Assembly (NCBI RefSeq): GCF_039645585.1
Contig: NZ_CP147915.1
Span: 248,001-312,000, forward strand
Source: Sulfurimonas sp. HSL-1656
GTDB taxonomy: Bacteria; Campylobacterota; Campylobacteria; Campylobacterales; Sulfurimonadaceae
Reading direction: 5' to 3'
DNA length: 64,000 nt
The position numbers and the translations under genes were made by a program. Shown one piece after another: positions 16,966 through 25,639 of the stretch (the stretch's first letter is position 1; the number at the start of each line of letters is the position of its first letter). Under the pieces are notes generated by a model. The model searched no databases. It was not told the DNA's origin and saw only the letters and a list, made by a program, of their open reading frames with translations.

Positions 16966-17794
16966 GGGGCTCTCCTTTGCCGGATAATGGGATCATCAAT
17001 GTTTTGATGCCGCGCTTGTCGAGCATCTGGTTGTATTTGCGTTCTTCCATATCGCTGATAGGGTCGGCCATGGCGGCCTGCTGGTCCTGCGCATCGGGCG
17101 CATTGGGGGTTTCCGGTGCTTCTTCGGGCTGCCTGTCAGCCTCTTGCTGCTGTTCATCCTGCCGGCCATCTTGCTGTTTGGCTTCCTGCTGCGGTTTGTC
17201 ACGTTCCCCATGCTCTTGTTTTTCCTGATCCTGCTGCTTCTGTTCCTCTTTTTGCTGCCGATCTTCACCTTTGGAGCCGCCGTCCTGGCTCTTTTGGTCC
17301 TTGTTTTCTTGATCACCCTGTTGCTTCTGCTTGTTTTGCTGCTGATCATTCTGTTGGGACTGATTCTGGTCGTTCTGATTGTTTTGGTCGTCTTTTTTTT
17401 GCTCTTTCTGTTTTTTCAGCAGGTCGAGGTTGTACTGCGTATCGTCGTCCTTGCCCAGCTTCAGCGCCTCTTCGTAGGCCTTGATCGCCTCGTCGGTTTT
17501 GCCGAGGTTCGCGAGGCTGTTCCCGAGGTTGTGCAGCGCTTTTTGTCTGAGCTCCGGGGCACGGATCTGCGTAAAGATGTCTGCGGCCTCTTTATACTTC
17601 TGCTGTTTATAGAGGGCGTCGCCGTAGTTGAAGCGGGCGGCGTCGTTCTTTTCCCGCAGCGCACCGTACCCTTCGGCTGCCGCGGCGTAATCGCCGCCGT
17701 TGTAGGCCGATGCGGCGTTGGAGAGGGTATGGAAATCCGTCACCCCCGCATGGAGCAGCCCTGCGGCGAGGCAGGGCAGAAGGTGTCTAAGCAT
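16940..17794 (-). CDS. batC: TPR protein with a low-complexity Gln/Asn/Asp/Lys tail (BatC-like)
   Basis: A 284-residue exported protein with a signal peptide (about 1-16). Three to four tetratricopeptide repeats occupy about 25-125 (FNYGDALYKQQKYKEAADIF and LHNLGNSLANLGKTDEAIKAYEEAL are clear). About 100 residues of charged low-complexity sequence made of Q, N, D, K and E follow, then a short conserved end. The TPR plus polar tail is the BatC pattern. The tail probably acts as a flexible spacer. DNA coding for the tail is repetitive, so assembly or replication slippage could change its length. It overlaps the VWA gene upstream by eight bases. Confidence 0.85.
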   Translation of the reverse strand: MLRHLLPCLAAGLLHAGVTDFHTLSNAASAYNGGDYAAAAEGYGALREKNDAARFNYGDALYKQQKYKEAADIFTQIRAPELRQKALHNLGNSLANLGKTDEAIKAYEEALKLGKDDDTQYNLDLLKKQKEQKKDDQNNQNDQNQSQQNDQQQNKQKQQGDQENKDQKSQDGGSKGEDRQQKEEQKQQDQEKQEHGERDKPQQEAKQQDGRQDEQQQEADRQPEEAPETPNAPDAQDQQAAMADPISDMEERKYNQMLDKRGIKTLMIPLSGKGEPHDDETTPW

Positions 17795-18758
17795 GGCGTC
17801 TCCTTCGCTGCGGCAGGGAGTAGAGTGCCATCAGCAGCAGGAGAACGCCGCCGCCCAGCGGCCAGACGAAGAGCTCCTGCACGTCGCGGATAACGTCGCT
17901 CTTTTCCCTGCGCGGGGTGAAGTGGGCTTTCAGCGCATCGGCAAGGGCCTCGATGTCGTTGTGCTTGAGCGAGTAGGGCAGATAGGCCCCGCCGCTTTGC
18001 AGGGCGAGGGCCTTGACACTGTCGTTGCGCCGGACGACGACGATATCGCCGTGCTTATCCGTCATGGCCCCCTGTGCGGTCGGGATGACCCCGCCCTTCT
18101 CCGTGCCGATGTTATAGAGAAAGACGACGATGTTGTGGGCCCTGGCGTAGGCGATCTCCTCATCGAAATCGCTGCCGTCCCCGCCGTCGGTAAAGAGGAG
18201 CAGTGCTTTTTTGTCGCTCCCTTCCAGCAGGGTGTCGGTCTGCTGCAGGGCCTGGAGCAGGTCGGTGCCGCGTAGGCTGATGGAGTCGGTGTTCATGTTT
18301 GAGACGAGATAGCGCAGGGTCGCAAAATCCTCGGTCAGCGGCGAGACCATGAAGGCGCGGGCGCTGAACCCGATCACCCCGATGCGGGTACCGTTGACAT
18401 CGCCGAGCAGGTCGTCGAATTTCCGTTTGGCCAGGGCGAGACGGCTGGGGTAGATGTCGTTGGCGAACATGGAGCGGGAGATGTCGAACCCGACGATGAG
18501 GTCGATCGTACTGCGCTGGACCCTGATCTCGCCGTTGTCGACGACCGGCCGGGCGAGGGCGGTGATGAAGAGGGCCGCGGCGGTGAGCAGCAGGGCGCTG
18601 CGCAGCCACTGCGGCACGGTGGAGGTGCGCTGCATCAGAAGCTTCAGGACCTCCGGGGCGAAGGTGTTCCGGGCCGCTTTGCGCGGCGTGAACAGTAGCA
18701 GCGCCAGCGGGACGAGGACGATCAGTAAGAAAAGCAGGTGCGGCTGTTCAAAGTGCAT
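17787..18758 (-). CDS. batB: VWA domain membrane protein (BatB-like)
   Basis: A 323-residue protein with N-terminal transmembrane helices (about 8-24 and 52-70), a von Willebrand factor A domain, and a C-terminal helix (near 295-315). The metal-ion-dependent adhesion site is complete: DISRS at 92-96, a threonine in LRGTDLL, and LFTDGGDGSD. I chose ATG 18758, which follows GGAGAGG; an in-frame ATG eight codons earlier lacks a ribosome binding site. It is second of two VWA genes and overlaps the first by 11 bases. Confidence 0.88.
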   Translation of the reverse strand: MHFEQPHLLFLLIVLVPLALLLFTPRKAARNTFAPEVLKLLMQRTSTVPQWLRSALLLTAAALFITALARPVVDNGEIRVQRSTIDLIVGFDISRSMFANDIYPSRLALAKRKFDDLLGDVNGTRIGVIGFSARAFMVSPLTEDFATLRYLVSNMNTDSISLRGTDLLQALQQTDTLLEGSDKKALLLFTDGGDGSDFDEEIAYARAHNIVVFLYNIGTEKGGVIPTAQGAMTDKHGDIVVVRRNDSVKALALQSGGAYLPYSLKHNDIEALADALKAHFTPRREKSDVIRDVQELFVWPLGGGVLLLLMALYSLPQRRRRHA

Positions 18759-19644
18759 GGCCTCTCCTTCGCATGACGGCATAAAGCACGAGCAGCAGCA
18801 GCGCCGCGCCGAGCGGGTACTGGAAGTAGTAATGCTTCTTGACGTACTTGTCCGCCTTGATCTCGCTCTTCTCCAGGGTGTCGATTTCGTCGTAGATCCA
18901 CTGAAGCCGTTCGACGCTGCCCGCCTCGTAGAACTTTCCGCCTGTCTCCCGGGCGATTTTCTGGAGTACCTCAGGGTCGTAGTCCCCCCGGCCGCCGACG
19001 CCGATGACGTAGACCTTGATGCCGTGCTTGACGGCGCTCTGGATGGCGACGTCGACGGGGACCTGTGAGGTGTTGTCCAGCCCGTCGGTGAGCAAAATGG
19101 CGATCTTCTCCTTGGCGTCGGAGCTCTTGAAGAGCTTCGTGCTCATGAAGAGTGCCTCGTAGAGCGCCGTGCGCTGCATGCCGGCGATGCCGACGTCGAC
19201 CTTGGAGAGCAGCTGTTTCAGGCTCTGCTTGTCGTAGGTCAGCGGCATGGCGACATAGGCGAAGTCGGCAAAAAGGGTGAGGGCGAGCTTGTCGTGTTCG
19301 CGTTTGTCGATGAAATCAAGCACGATTTTCTTGACGATGCCGAACTTGTCCATCTGCCGCATGGAGCCGCTGGCGTCGAGGACGAGGGAGAGTTCGTACC
19401 CCTTGTCGTCGCTGATGACGACCTCGTTCTGGCGGATCGGCGAGGCGAGAGCGAGGGCGAGCAGAGTGAAGATGAGGAGTTTAATCCCCCGTGTCATCCA
19501 GCCGCTGCGGGCGGAGAGGGTACGCAGCAGCGCAGTGTCGGGGAAGAGCATCTGCTGCGTCTTCGCCCGGCAGAGGGTTTCGCAGAGCAAAAAGAGGGCG
19601 ATCAGCCCCAGCGCCCAGGGGGACTCCAGCGTCCACTCACCCAC
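18748..19644 (-). CDS. batA: VWA domain membrane protein (BatA-like)
   Basis: A 298-residue protein with two N-terminal transmembrane helices (about 8-24 and 52-70), a VWA domain and a C-terminal membrane helix near 275-295. The MIDAS motif reads DASGS at 90-94, with the later LLTDGLDN. The start is taken as GTG at 19644, six bases after GGAGG and overlapping the DUF4381 stop. Further upstream starts fall inside that gene and would add a polar N-terminus that does not fit the family. Confidence 0.88.
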   Translation of the reverse strand: MGEWTLESPWALGLIALFLLCETLCRAKTQQMLFPDTALLRTLSARSGWMTRGIKLLIFTLLALALASPIRQNEVVISDDKGYELSLVLDASGSMRQMDKFGIVKKIVLDFIDKREHDKLALTLFADFAYVAMPLTYDKQSLKQLLSKVDVGIAGMQRTALYEALFMSTKLFKSSDAKEKIAILLTDGLDNTSQVPVDVAIQSAVKHGIKVYVIGVGGRGDYDPEVLQKIARETGGKFYEAGSVERLQWIYDEIDTLEKSEIKADKYVKKHYYFQYPLGAALLLLVLYAVMRRRGHAL

Positions 19645-20029
19645 GGCGCGCCTCCTTGATGAAATCGCGCAGCCTGGCTTCGAGCGCTGTGTCCAGGGCG
19701 GGCACGCTCTTTTGGTACTTGTAGGGTTCAAGCTCCGCGAGCAGTGCCCTGAAACTGCTTTCCGTCTCCGGCGTCGCTACAAAGTGCCCCAGCAGGCTGA
19801 AATCGTAGACGGCACTTTTCGTGTCGCTGAAATCCAGTGCCTGCAGCCGTTTCAACGCCTCGGCACGTTTGGGGTCGCCCCCTTTGCGGCGCCGTTGGAG
19901 CAGCCAGTACCCGAGGAGTGCCAGCAGTAAAAGTGCGGCTGCGACGAGAGCGAGGAGCAGCCAGAGCGAATGGTCGGGCACGGCGACAATCGGCTTGATG
20001 TCTTTGAGCGGCAGGGTCTGTTCGGGCAT
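19637..20029 (-). CDS. DUF4381 family membrane protein
   Basis: A 130-residue protein with a Pro-rich start (LKDIKPIVAVPDHSLW), one transmembrane helix (about 23-46), and a cytoplasmic helical domain. This is the DUF4381 layout, and the family is encoded between DUF58 and VWA genes in MoxR operons, as here. It probably links the membrane VWA proteins to the cytoplasmic MoxR/DUF58 pair. The stop overlaps the batA GTG start by eight bases. Confidence 0.82.
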   Translation of the reverse strand: MPEQTLPLKDIKPIVAVPDHSLWLLLALVAAALLLLALLGYWLLQRRRKGGDPKRAEALKRLQALDFSDTKSAVYDFSLLGHFVATPETESSFRALLAELEPYKYQKSVPALDTALEARLRDFIKEARRG

Positions 20030-20032
20030 CGC

Positions 20033-20866
20033 CTACCTCCGGAACAGCGCGGAGAGCTTTACGAAGGGCTCTTCGTCGGTGTAGAGTTTCGTCGCGGTGA
20101 TGCGGTGGGCTGCGAGGTGCTCGACGAGGGCCTTGTCCCGCACCTCCAGTGCGTCACGGTAGCGTGCGGCGAGGCCGGGGGAGAGCTCCAGGGTCGTGCC
20201 CTCCATGCTCTGGGCGTCGAGCAGGCCGATCTCGCCGGCAAGCGCGGGGTTCTCCTCGAAGCGGTCGCGGACGATGACGGCGTAGACTTCGTGGCGGGCG
20301 AGCAGCGAGAGGTCGATGCCGCCGCCGTAGAAGTCGCCGATGAGGAAGATGAGCGACCGCTGGCGGACACGGCCGTTGAGGTAGTCGACCAGCGCGGTGA
20401 AATCAACGCGCTTGCCCAGCGGGTCGCGGCCCAGCACCTCGGGGATCGTCACATGAAGCGAACCCAGGGCGCGGGTCGGCGGCAGGAAGAACTCCTCCTT
20501 GTCACTGAAGACGAGGGTGGAGACCCGGTCGTCGTTCTTGAGCGCCGAGTAGGAGATGAGCGAGAGGGCTTCGGCCATCACCTCCTGCTTGAAACGCTGC
20601 GAGCCGAAAAAGATGCTGCCGCTCTCGAGGAAGACACAGACGATGTTGAGTTCGCGCTCCTCGTTGAAGACATTTACGAAGGGGCGCTGCTCCCTTGCGG
20701 TCACCTTCCAGTTGAGGGTACGTACGTCATCGCCGATGGTGTACTCTTTGAGCTCGGCGAAGTCCAGGCCGTTGCCCGCGAAAATGCTGGGGTTGCCCCC
20801 GGCGTTGCTGCCGAAGATGTTGCGGCGGGTGCGGATCAGGATCTCTTCGCTCTTGTGCGCCAGCAC
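20033..20866 (-). CDS. DUF58 domain protein
   Basis: A 277-residue cytoplasmic protein. The DUF58 signature GLDFAELKEYTIGDDVRTLNWKVTAR lies at about 32-57, and the rest resembles a degenerate VWA fold (VFLESGSIFFGS in place of a full MIDAS). DUF58 proteins are the constant partner of MoxR ATPases. The start codon lies ten bases after the moxR stop, so these are expressed together. Confidence 0.9.
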   Translation of the reverse strand: MLAHKSEEILIRTRRNIFGSNAGGNPSIFAGNGLDFAELKEYTIGDDVRTLNWKVTAREQRPFVNVFNEERELNIVCVFLESGSIFFGSQRFKQEVMAEALSLISYSALKNDDRVSTLVFSDKEEFFLPPTRALGSLHVTIPEVLGRDPLGKRVDFTALVDYLNGRVRQRSLIFLIGDFYGGGIDLSLLARHEVYAVIVRDRFEENPALAGEIGLLDAQSMEGTTLELSPGLAARYRDALEVRDKALVEHLAAHRITATKLYTDEEPFVKLSALFRR

Positions 20867-20875
20867 TCTCAGGCC

Positions 20876-21823
20876 TTAGGGGAGCTTGATCGTCTGCATG
20901 ATCGTGCCGATAAGATCGTCGGCGGTGACGCCGGCGGCTTCGGCACGGTAGTTCAGTACCATGCGGTGGCGCAGGACGCCCCGGACCGTGTCGGCGACGT
21001 CCAGCGGGGTGACGAAGTCGTTGCCGCGGAGGTAGGCGCGGGCTTTGGCGGCCTTGTAGAGGTTGATGGAGGCACGGGGGCTCGCGCCGTACTCGAGGTA
21101 CTGCGCGATCTCACCGACCCCGTACTTCTCCGGCTCACGGGTGGCGAAGATGATCTTCATCATGTAGCGGGTGACGGCTTCGTCGATATGGACGCTCTGC
21201 ACCTCGTCGCGCATGGCGAGGATGTCGTCGGCGCCGGCGACCTGCATGATCGTCCCGACGCTCCGGTTGGCGATGCGGTCGACGATCTGCATCTCCTCTT
21301 CGAAGCTGTTGTAGTCGACGAGGACCTTGAGCATGAAGCGGTCGAGCTGCGCTTCGGGAAGGCGGTAGGTCCCCTCCTGTTCGACTGGGTTCTGGGTCGC
21401 GAGGACGAGGAAGGGGTCGCTCAGTTTGAAGGTCTCGTCCCCGATGGTGATCTGGTGCTCCTGCATCACCTCCAGCAGCGCCGACTGCACCTTTGCCGGG
21501 GCGCGGTTGATCTCGTCGGCAAGCAACAGGTGGGTGAAGGCGGGGCCCATCTTGACCTTGAAGGCGCCGTTTCGCTGGTCGTACATTTCGGTTCCGACGA
21601 TGTCGCTGGGGAGCAGGTCGGGGGTGAACTGTACCCGCTTGAAGCCCAGACCGAGCGCCTTGGCCAGGGAGTTGATGGCCGTCGTCTTCGCCAGTCCCGG
21701 CACCCCCTCGACGAGAATGTGCCCGTCGGTGATAAGGCCGATCAGCAGCGCGTCGATCAGCGCCTCCTGCCCGACCATCACCTTGGCGATCTCGGTCTTG
21801 ATGGCGTGGATTTTCTCGTTCAT
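20876..21823 (-). CDS. moxR: MoxR family AAA+ ATPase
   Basis: A 315-residue AAA+ chaperone-like ATPase and the first gene of the seven-gene Bat-type operon. Walker A is GVPGLAKTT (40-48), Walker B is LLLADEIN (99-106), and sensor motifs include ATQNPVEQEGTYRLPEAQLDRF. In the family it remodels or inserts cofactors into VWA-containing complexes. ATG 21823 is preferred, nine bases after GAGG; ATG 21832 sits directly against that sequence. The upstream spacer carries three phased direct repeats. Confidence 0.92.
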   Translation of the reverse strand: MNEKIHAIKTEIAKVMVGQEALIDALLIGLITDGHILVEGVPGLAKTTAINSLAKALGLGFKRVQFTPDLLPSDIVGTEMYDQRNGAFKVKMGPAFTHLLLADEINRAPAKVQSALLEVMQEHQITIGDETFKLSDPFLVLATQNPVEQEGTYRLPEAQLDRFMLKVLVDYNSFEEEMQIVDRIANRSVGTIMQVAGADDILAMRDEVQSVHIDEAVTRYMMKIIFATREPEKYGVGEIAQYLEYGASPRASINLYKAAKARAYLRGNDFVTPLDVADTVRGVLRHRMVLNYRAEAAGVTADDLIGTIMQTIKLP

Positions 21824-21868
21824 TCTACCCATCCTCGAAACTTAAGATATGCAATCATATTCGTGGGG

Positions 21869-21910
21869 GGTAAATCGGGTGTAAATCCACATATAACAAT
21901 TGGTAAATCG
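21869..21910 (-). promoter_or_regulatory. Three phased direct repeats upstream of moxR
   Basis: The core TAAATC on the plus strand (GATTTA on the minus) starts at 21871, 21882 and 21904, so the spacings are 11 and 22 bases, one and two helix turns. Two copies share GGTAAATCG (21869-21877 and 21902-21910); the middle reads TGTAAATCC. They lie 50-90 bases ahead of moxR, where an activator such as a response regulator would bind. The binding protein is unknown. Confidence 0.45.
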
Positions 21911-21951
21911 TGGCTGCAGTGTTGCGCGGCGTAGCAGGCCTGTGCCGCCTC

Positions 21952-24246
21952 TCAGGCGATGAGGCTCCGCTTGCCGCTGTCGGCGAGGCTCAGCCACGCG
22001 GGGAGCATCAGGAGGTCGATGAGGACGGCGATCACCAGCGCCGACGCCGTGACGATCCCGAAGTTGACGTTGGGGACAAAGTCGCTCAGCGCGAAGATCA
22101 TAAAGGCGGCGCTGAGGATGAGGGTGGTAAAGACGATCGCCTTGCCCGCATAGTGGTAGACGTAGGCGAGCGCGGCTTCGAGGCTTTCGCCCTCCCGGCG
22201 CGCTTCGCGGTACTTGACGAGGAAGTGGATGGTGTCGTCCACCGCAACGCCGATAATGATGGCCCCGGAGACCGCGACGCCGAGGTCGATGGTGATCCCA
22301 AGCCACCCCATGACCCCGACGACGAGGGCGATGGGCAGGACGTTGGGGATGATAAAGAGCGGGATCATGCGCAGGTTGCGGAAGATCAGCAGCATCATCA
22401 GCGAGACCGCCGCGATGGCCAGCAGGATCGACTCGACCAGCGTGTCGGTGACGTCGTGCTGCATATGTGCGAACATCGCCGCCTGCCCGTTGACTCTGGC
22501 GGGATAGGGCGTCTGTGTCCACCACGCTTCGACCCACCGCATCATCTCCAGGTCCAGGGAGGTGTCGACGATGTCCACCGACGCAGTGACCCGCAGCTGC
22601 CGTTCGTCGACGTCCATACGGTCGTTGATCTCCATCCCCTGGGGCAGGGAGAGGGAATAGAGCAGCAGGTACTGGGCGATCAGGTTCCGCTCTGCGGGGA
22701 TGGTCGGGCTGCCGTTCATGACGTCGTTGAACTTTTCGACGACGTCGACGAGGGAAGTGGTGTGGCGCACCGCGGGGTACTGCGCTTTGAACGCGTCGGT
22801 GAAGCGGGCCACCGTCTGCATGAATTCGGGGGACTTGATGCCGTCCTTCTCCCCCGAATCGACGACGACCTCGTAGGCCATCGGACCGGTGAGGTGGCGC
22901 TGCACGAAGGTCACCGTCTCCCGGAAGGGGACGTGCTCTTTGAAGTAGCGCACCGTGTTCGAATCGACCTTCACCCAGGCGATCCCGATGCCGATCAGCG
23001 TAAAGAGCATGAGGCTGCCGAGAAGGATGCCGCGGTCGTGGCGCATGACGAAACGGGCGCTGCCAAGTGAGAACGCGTCATGGCTTTCGGACTCTTCCTC
23101 TTCGCTCTGTGCCACTTTCGGGTTGAGGATCGCCAGCATGGCCGGCACGAAGAGGATCGTCAGCACGAAGGCGAGCAGCGCCGCCGTCGCCGTTGCGATG
23201 CCCAGCGTCTTGACGGGAATGACGTCGCTGACCGCCAGGGAGGCGAACCCGACGGCGGTCGTCAAGGAGGTCAGCAGGGTCGGCAGGAGGTTCTTGCGCA
23301 CGCTGAAGCGGATGGCGTCCCGGTTGGCCATGCCCCGCCGCCGGCCGACGAGGTAGATCCAGAAGAGATGCATGGCGTCGGCGATTCCGATGGCGACGAC
23401 GAAGACGGGGAGGTTGGCGGTGAAGTTGTTGAGCCGGTAGCCCAGCAGCACCTGGACCGCCAGGACGATGAGGAAGGTGAAGATGACGACGGAGAGGCTC
23501 AGCAGCATCCCCGAGGGGCGGCGGAAAATGAACCAGAGCAGCACCATCGCGATCAGCAGAACGAAGGGGGTGAAGACCTTGACGTCATGTTCGCCCAGGT
23601 GGATGAAGGCCATGTTGAGAATCGGACCGCCGCCGAGGTGGAAGGTGTAGCCGCTGGCAGACTCCCTGGCCACGATCGCCTCTGCCGCTGCCTTGAGCCG
23701 GGCCGAGACCTCCGGATCGTCCCCGGCCTTGGGGGTGAGGCGCGCCGCGATCATCGTCGTTTTCATGTCTGAGCTGACGATCCGCCCCACGATCATCTCC
23801 TCGCCCGCGGCGATGCGCGCCTTATCGGCCAGCTGTTCGGGGGAGAGGGCGGCGGGGTCGTCGATGAAGTCCTCCACGATGACGTCGTCGGGATACGCCG
23901 GGTCGCTGTGCACATACTGGTAGTTGGTCAGGGAGTCGACCCGGGCGATATCCGTCGTTTGCCAGAGTGCTTCTGTGATCCTCTCGACGACACCCAGCGC
24001 TTCGGGGTTGAAAACGCCCTTATCGTCACGGAACATGATGAGCAGGGCATCGTCGTTGCCGAAGACGGAACGGAAGTCGTCATACTGCCTGAGGATGGGG
24101 GACTCCTCGCCGAACCAGATGCGGTAGCTCCCCTCGAACTGCAGGTAGCGCAGCTGCGAGGCTAGGGCCAGGGTGATAAGAGGGATCAGCAGCGCGGCCC
24201 ACCAGCGAAACCGGATGATGCCGTCAACGAATCGGTCGATATTCAT
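21952..24246 (-). CDS. MMPL/RND superfamily exporter
   Basis: A 764-residue inner-membrane transporter with about 12 transmembrane helices in two similar halves. Each half has one helix, a large periplasmic domain, then five helices. RND/MMPL signatures include GIADAMHLFWIYL in the first half and GVAVDDTIHFLVKY in the second, with acidic residues expected for proton relay. This subgroup moves lipids, hopanoids or lipoprotein-like cargo rather than drugs. A beta-barrel protein and a lipoprotein-sorting-like protein are encoded just upstream, which suggests lipid export to the outer membrane. A 139-base gap with a hairpin separates it from the barrel gene. Confidence 0.85.
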   Translation of the reverse strand: MNIDRFVDGIIRFRWWAALLIPLITLALASQLRYLQFEGSYRIWFGEESPILRQYDDFRSVFGNDDALLIMFRDDKGVFNPEALGVVERITEALWQTTDIARVDSLTNYQYVHSDPAYPDDVIVEDFIDDPAALSPEQLADKARIAAGEEMIVGRIVSSDMKTTMIAARLTPKAGDDPEVSARLKAAAEAIVARESASGYTFHLGGGPILNMAFIHLGEHDVKVFTPFVLLIAMVLLWFIFRRPSGMLLSLSVVIFTFLIVLAVQVLLGYRLNNFTANLPVFVVAIGIADAMHLFWIYLVGRRRGMANRDAIRFSVRKNLLPTLLTSLTTAVGFASLAVSDVIPVKTLGIATATAALLAFVLTILFVPAMLAILNPKVAQSEEEESESHDAFSLGSARFVMRHDRGILLGSLMLFTLIGIGIAWVKVDSNTVRYFKEHVPFRETVTFVQRHLTGPMAYEVVVDSGEKDGIKSPEFMQTVARFTDAFKAQYPAVRHTTSLVDVVEKFNDVMNGSPTIPAERNLIAQYLLLYSLSLPQGMEINDRMDVDERQLRVTASVDIVDTSLDLEMMRWVEAWWTQTPYPARVNGQAAMFAHMQHDVTDTLVESILLAIAAVSLMMLLIFRNLRMIPLFIIPNVLPIALVVGVMGWLGITIDLGVAVSGAIIIGVAVDDTIHFLVKYREARREGESLEAALAYVYHYAGKAIVFTTLILSAAFMIFALSDFVPNVNFGIVTASALVIAVLIDLLMLPAWLSLADSGKRSLIA

Positions 24247-24270
24247 AGAGCGTCCTTATGTCAGTTTACG

Positions 24271-24289
24271 AAAATGCCGAAAGCATTTT
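24271..24289. terminator. Hairpin in the spacer between the barrel and MMPL genes
   Basis: AAAATGC (24271-24277) and GCATTTT (24283-24289) form a seven-base stem with a CGAAA loop and flanking T/A runs. It could act as a partial terminator or mRNA stabiliser within the minus-strand operon. Nothing else is evident in this 139-base spacer. Confidence 0.35.
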
Positions 24290-24385
24290 TGTGCTTTAGT
24301 GCCATAGCGGCAAGCGTAGATGGATGGGACTTTCGAGGAAACATCGCATAGTCGAGCGGTACCCTTGTTTTGTTCCAGACATCGT

Positions 24386-25639
24386 TCAAAAGTAATACCC
24401 GAACTTGGCGGTGATGCTTTGAAAGCGGCCGAGCATATGGAAGGCCGTCATCGTGTTTTTGGAGGGTTCGATGTAGCGGTAGTCGACGTTGAGCTTGAAA
24501 CTGTCGAAGAGGCGGGTCTCATACTCGGCGTAGTAGCTCTGCTCGTCGTATTCTAAATCCGCGACTACCCCGCCGACGAGCGACGCGCTGTTGACATCGT
24601 TCAGGCTGATGCGCAGGCCGAGAAAGAGGTCGTTTTGGAAGACTTCGAAGAGGTCCAGGTCCGTGTACTTGCCCTTTTCCGTCGTCTCGTAGCGGTAGTA
24701 CTCCGCCAGCAGGCCGAGGTCCGCTTCCCCGTACACCTGCACGACGGTGTGTTCCATCCCGGCGGCAACGTGGTAGTAGTCGGAGATGCGGTCATCGTCG
24801 ATGACGTCGGCGAAGAGCGCTTCGAGCTTGAAGAGGGTGTCGCCGACGACGAGGGTGTCGTAGGTCATCGCCTTGTTGACGCGGTAGGCGTGTTCGGCCA
24901 GGGGAACAGTGTAGGTATAGGTGATGAGATCTATCGGCGTAATGACGGGGTCGCCCGCCAGGAAGTAGCGCTGCGAATCGTAGCCGCGCTGCAGGATCAC
25001 GGCATAATCAAGGGGGTACTCCGTCTCCGTCGAACCGCCCAGGCGGAGGTAGTAGGTCGGGAGGGTGTCCGACTCGCTGGTCTGCAGCGCCGCGTCATAG
25101 CGGACTTCGGGGGGGAAGAAGTAGAAAGCGTAGGGGGCCTTGGCCATCTTCTGCTCCTCTTCGGCGAACTTGACGATGAGGGAGAGCGACCCGGTGTCCG
25201 TGTAGTGGGTCAGCGCCGCGTTCCAGACGCCGATCTTGTCCTCCTCGAAGAGGCCGTTTCGCAGGTCCACGGGGTTGAAACCGTCGACAATGTTGCGCAC
25301 CTCGAGCGCCCCCCAGAAGCGCAGGCTGCGCCCCGCCATCAGCTGGTTGTCACCCAGGTCCAACGTGCCGTAGAATTCGTCGACCCGGAGGAAACTCCGG
25401 CCCGTCTGCTCCTCCTTTGCCTGCAGGTCATAATAATCCTGCTGGGCGTTGATCCGCGTCACCGCGCGGAAATCCTCATAGGTGTATTCGGCTTCAAAGG
25501 AACCCATCAGGGTGGCAGCATTTTCGTGTTTGCCCGGTTGATGGTTGAGAAAGGCGTCGCCCTGCAGGCTGACATTGCCGCGGATGTCGATGTCCGCCAG
25601 GAGCGGAAGGGTCATGAGCAGGGGCAACAGCCGTTTCAC
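24386..25639 (-). CDS. Outer-membrane beta-barrel protein, unassigned (DUF1302-like layout)
   Basis: A 417-residue exported protein with a short signal peptide (about 1-15, cleavage near LLA-D). Alternating hydrophobic/aromatic strands run throughout (for example FRAVTRINAQQDYYDL and ADLGLLAEYYRYETTEKGKY), and it ends in a terminal Phe (KFGYYF) as expected for Bam-dependent barrels. The family could be DUF1302-like, but I cannot assign it firmly. Its GTG start overlaps the upstream gene's stop (GTGA). It is co-transcribed with a lipoprotein-sorting-like protein and an MMPL exporter, so it could be the outer-membrane component of that export path. Confidence 0.75.
   Translation of the reverse strand: MKRLLPLLMTLPLLADIDIRGNVSLQGDAFLNHQPGKHENAATLMGSFEAEYTYEDFRAVTRINAQQDYYDLQAKEEQTGRSFLRVDEFYGTLDLGDNQLMAGRSLRFWGALEVRNIVDGFNPVDLRNGLFEEDKIGVWNAALTHYTDTGSLSLIVKFAEEEQKMAKAPYAFYFFPPEVRYDAALQTSESDTLPTYYLRLGGSTETEYPLDYAVILQRGYDSQRYFLAGDPVITPIDLITYTYTVPLAEHAYRVNKAMTYDTLVVGDTLFKLEALFADVIDDDRISDYYHVAAGMEHTVVQVYGEADLGLLAEYYRYETTEKGKYTDLDLFEVFQNDLFLGLRISLNDVNSASLVGGVVADLEYDEQSYYAEYETRLFDSFKLNVDYRYIEPSKNTMTAFHMLGRFQSITAKFGYYF

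Noticed and set aside
19970..21934. 654-codon open frame antisense to the DUF58 and moxR genes
   Set aside because: The opposite strand encodes clear MoxR and DUF58 proteins; the composition of this frame is that of an antisense artefact.
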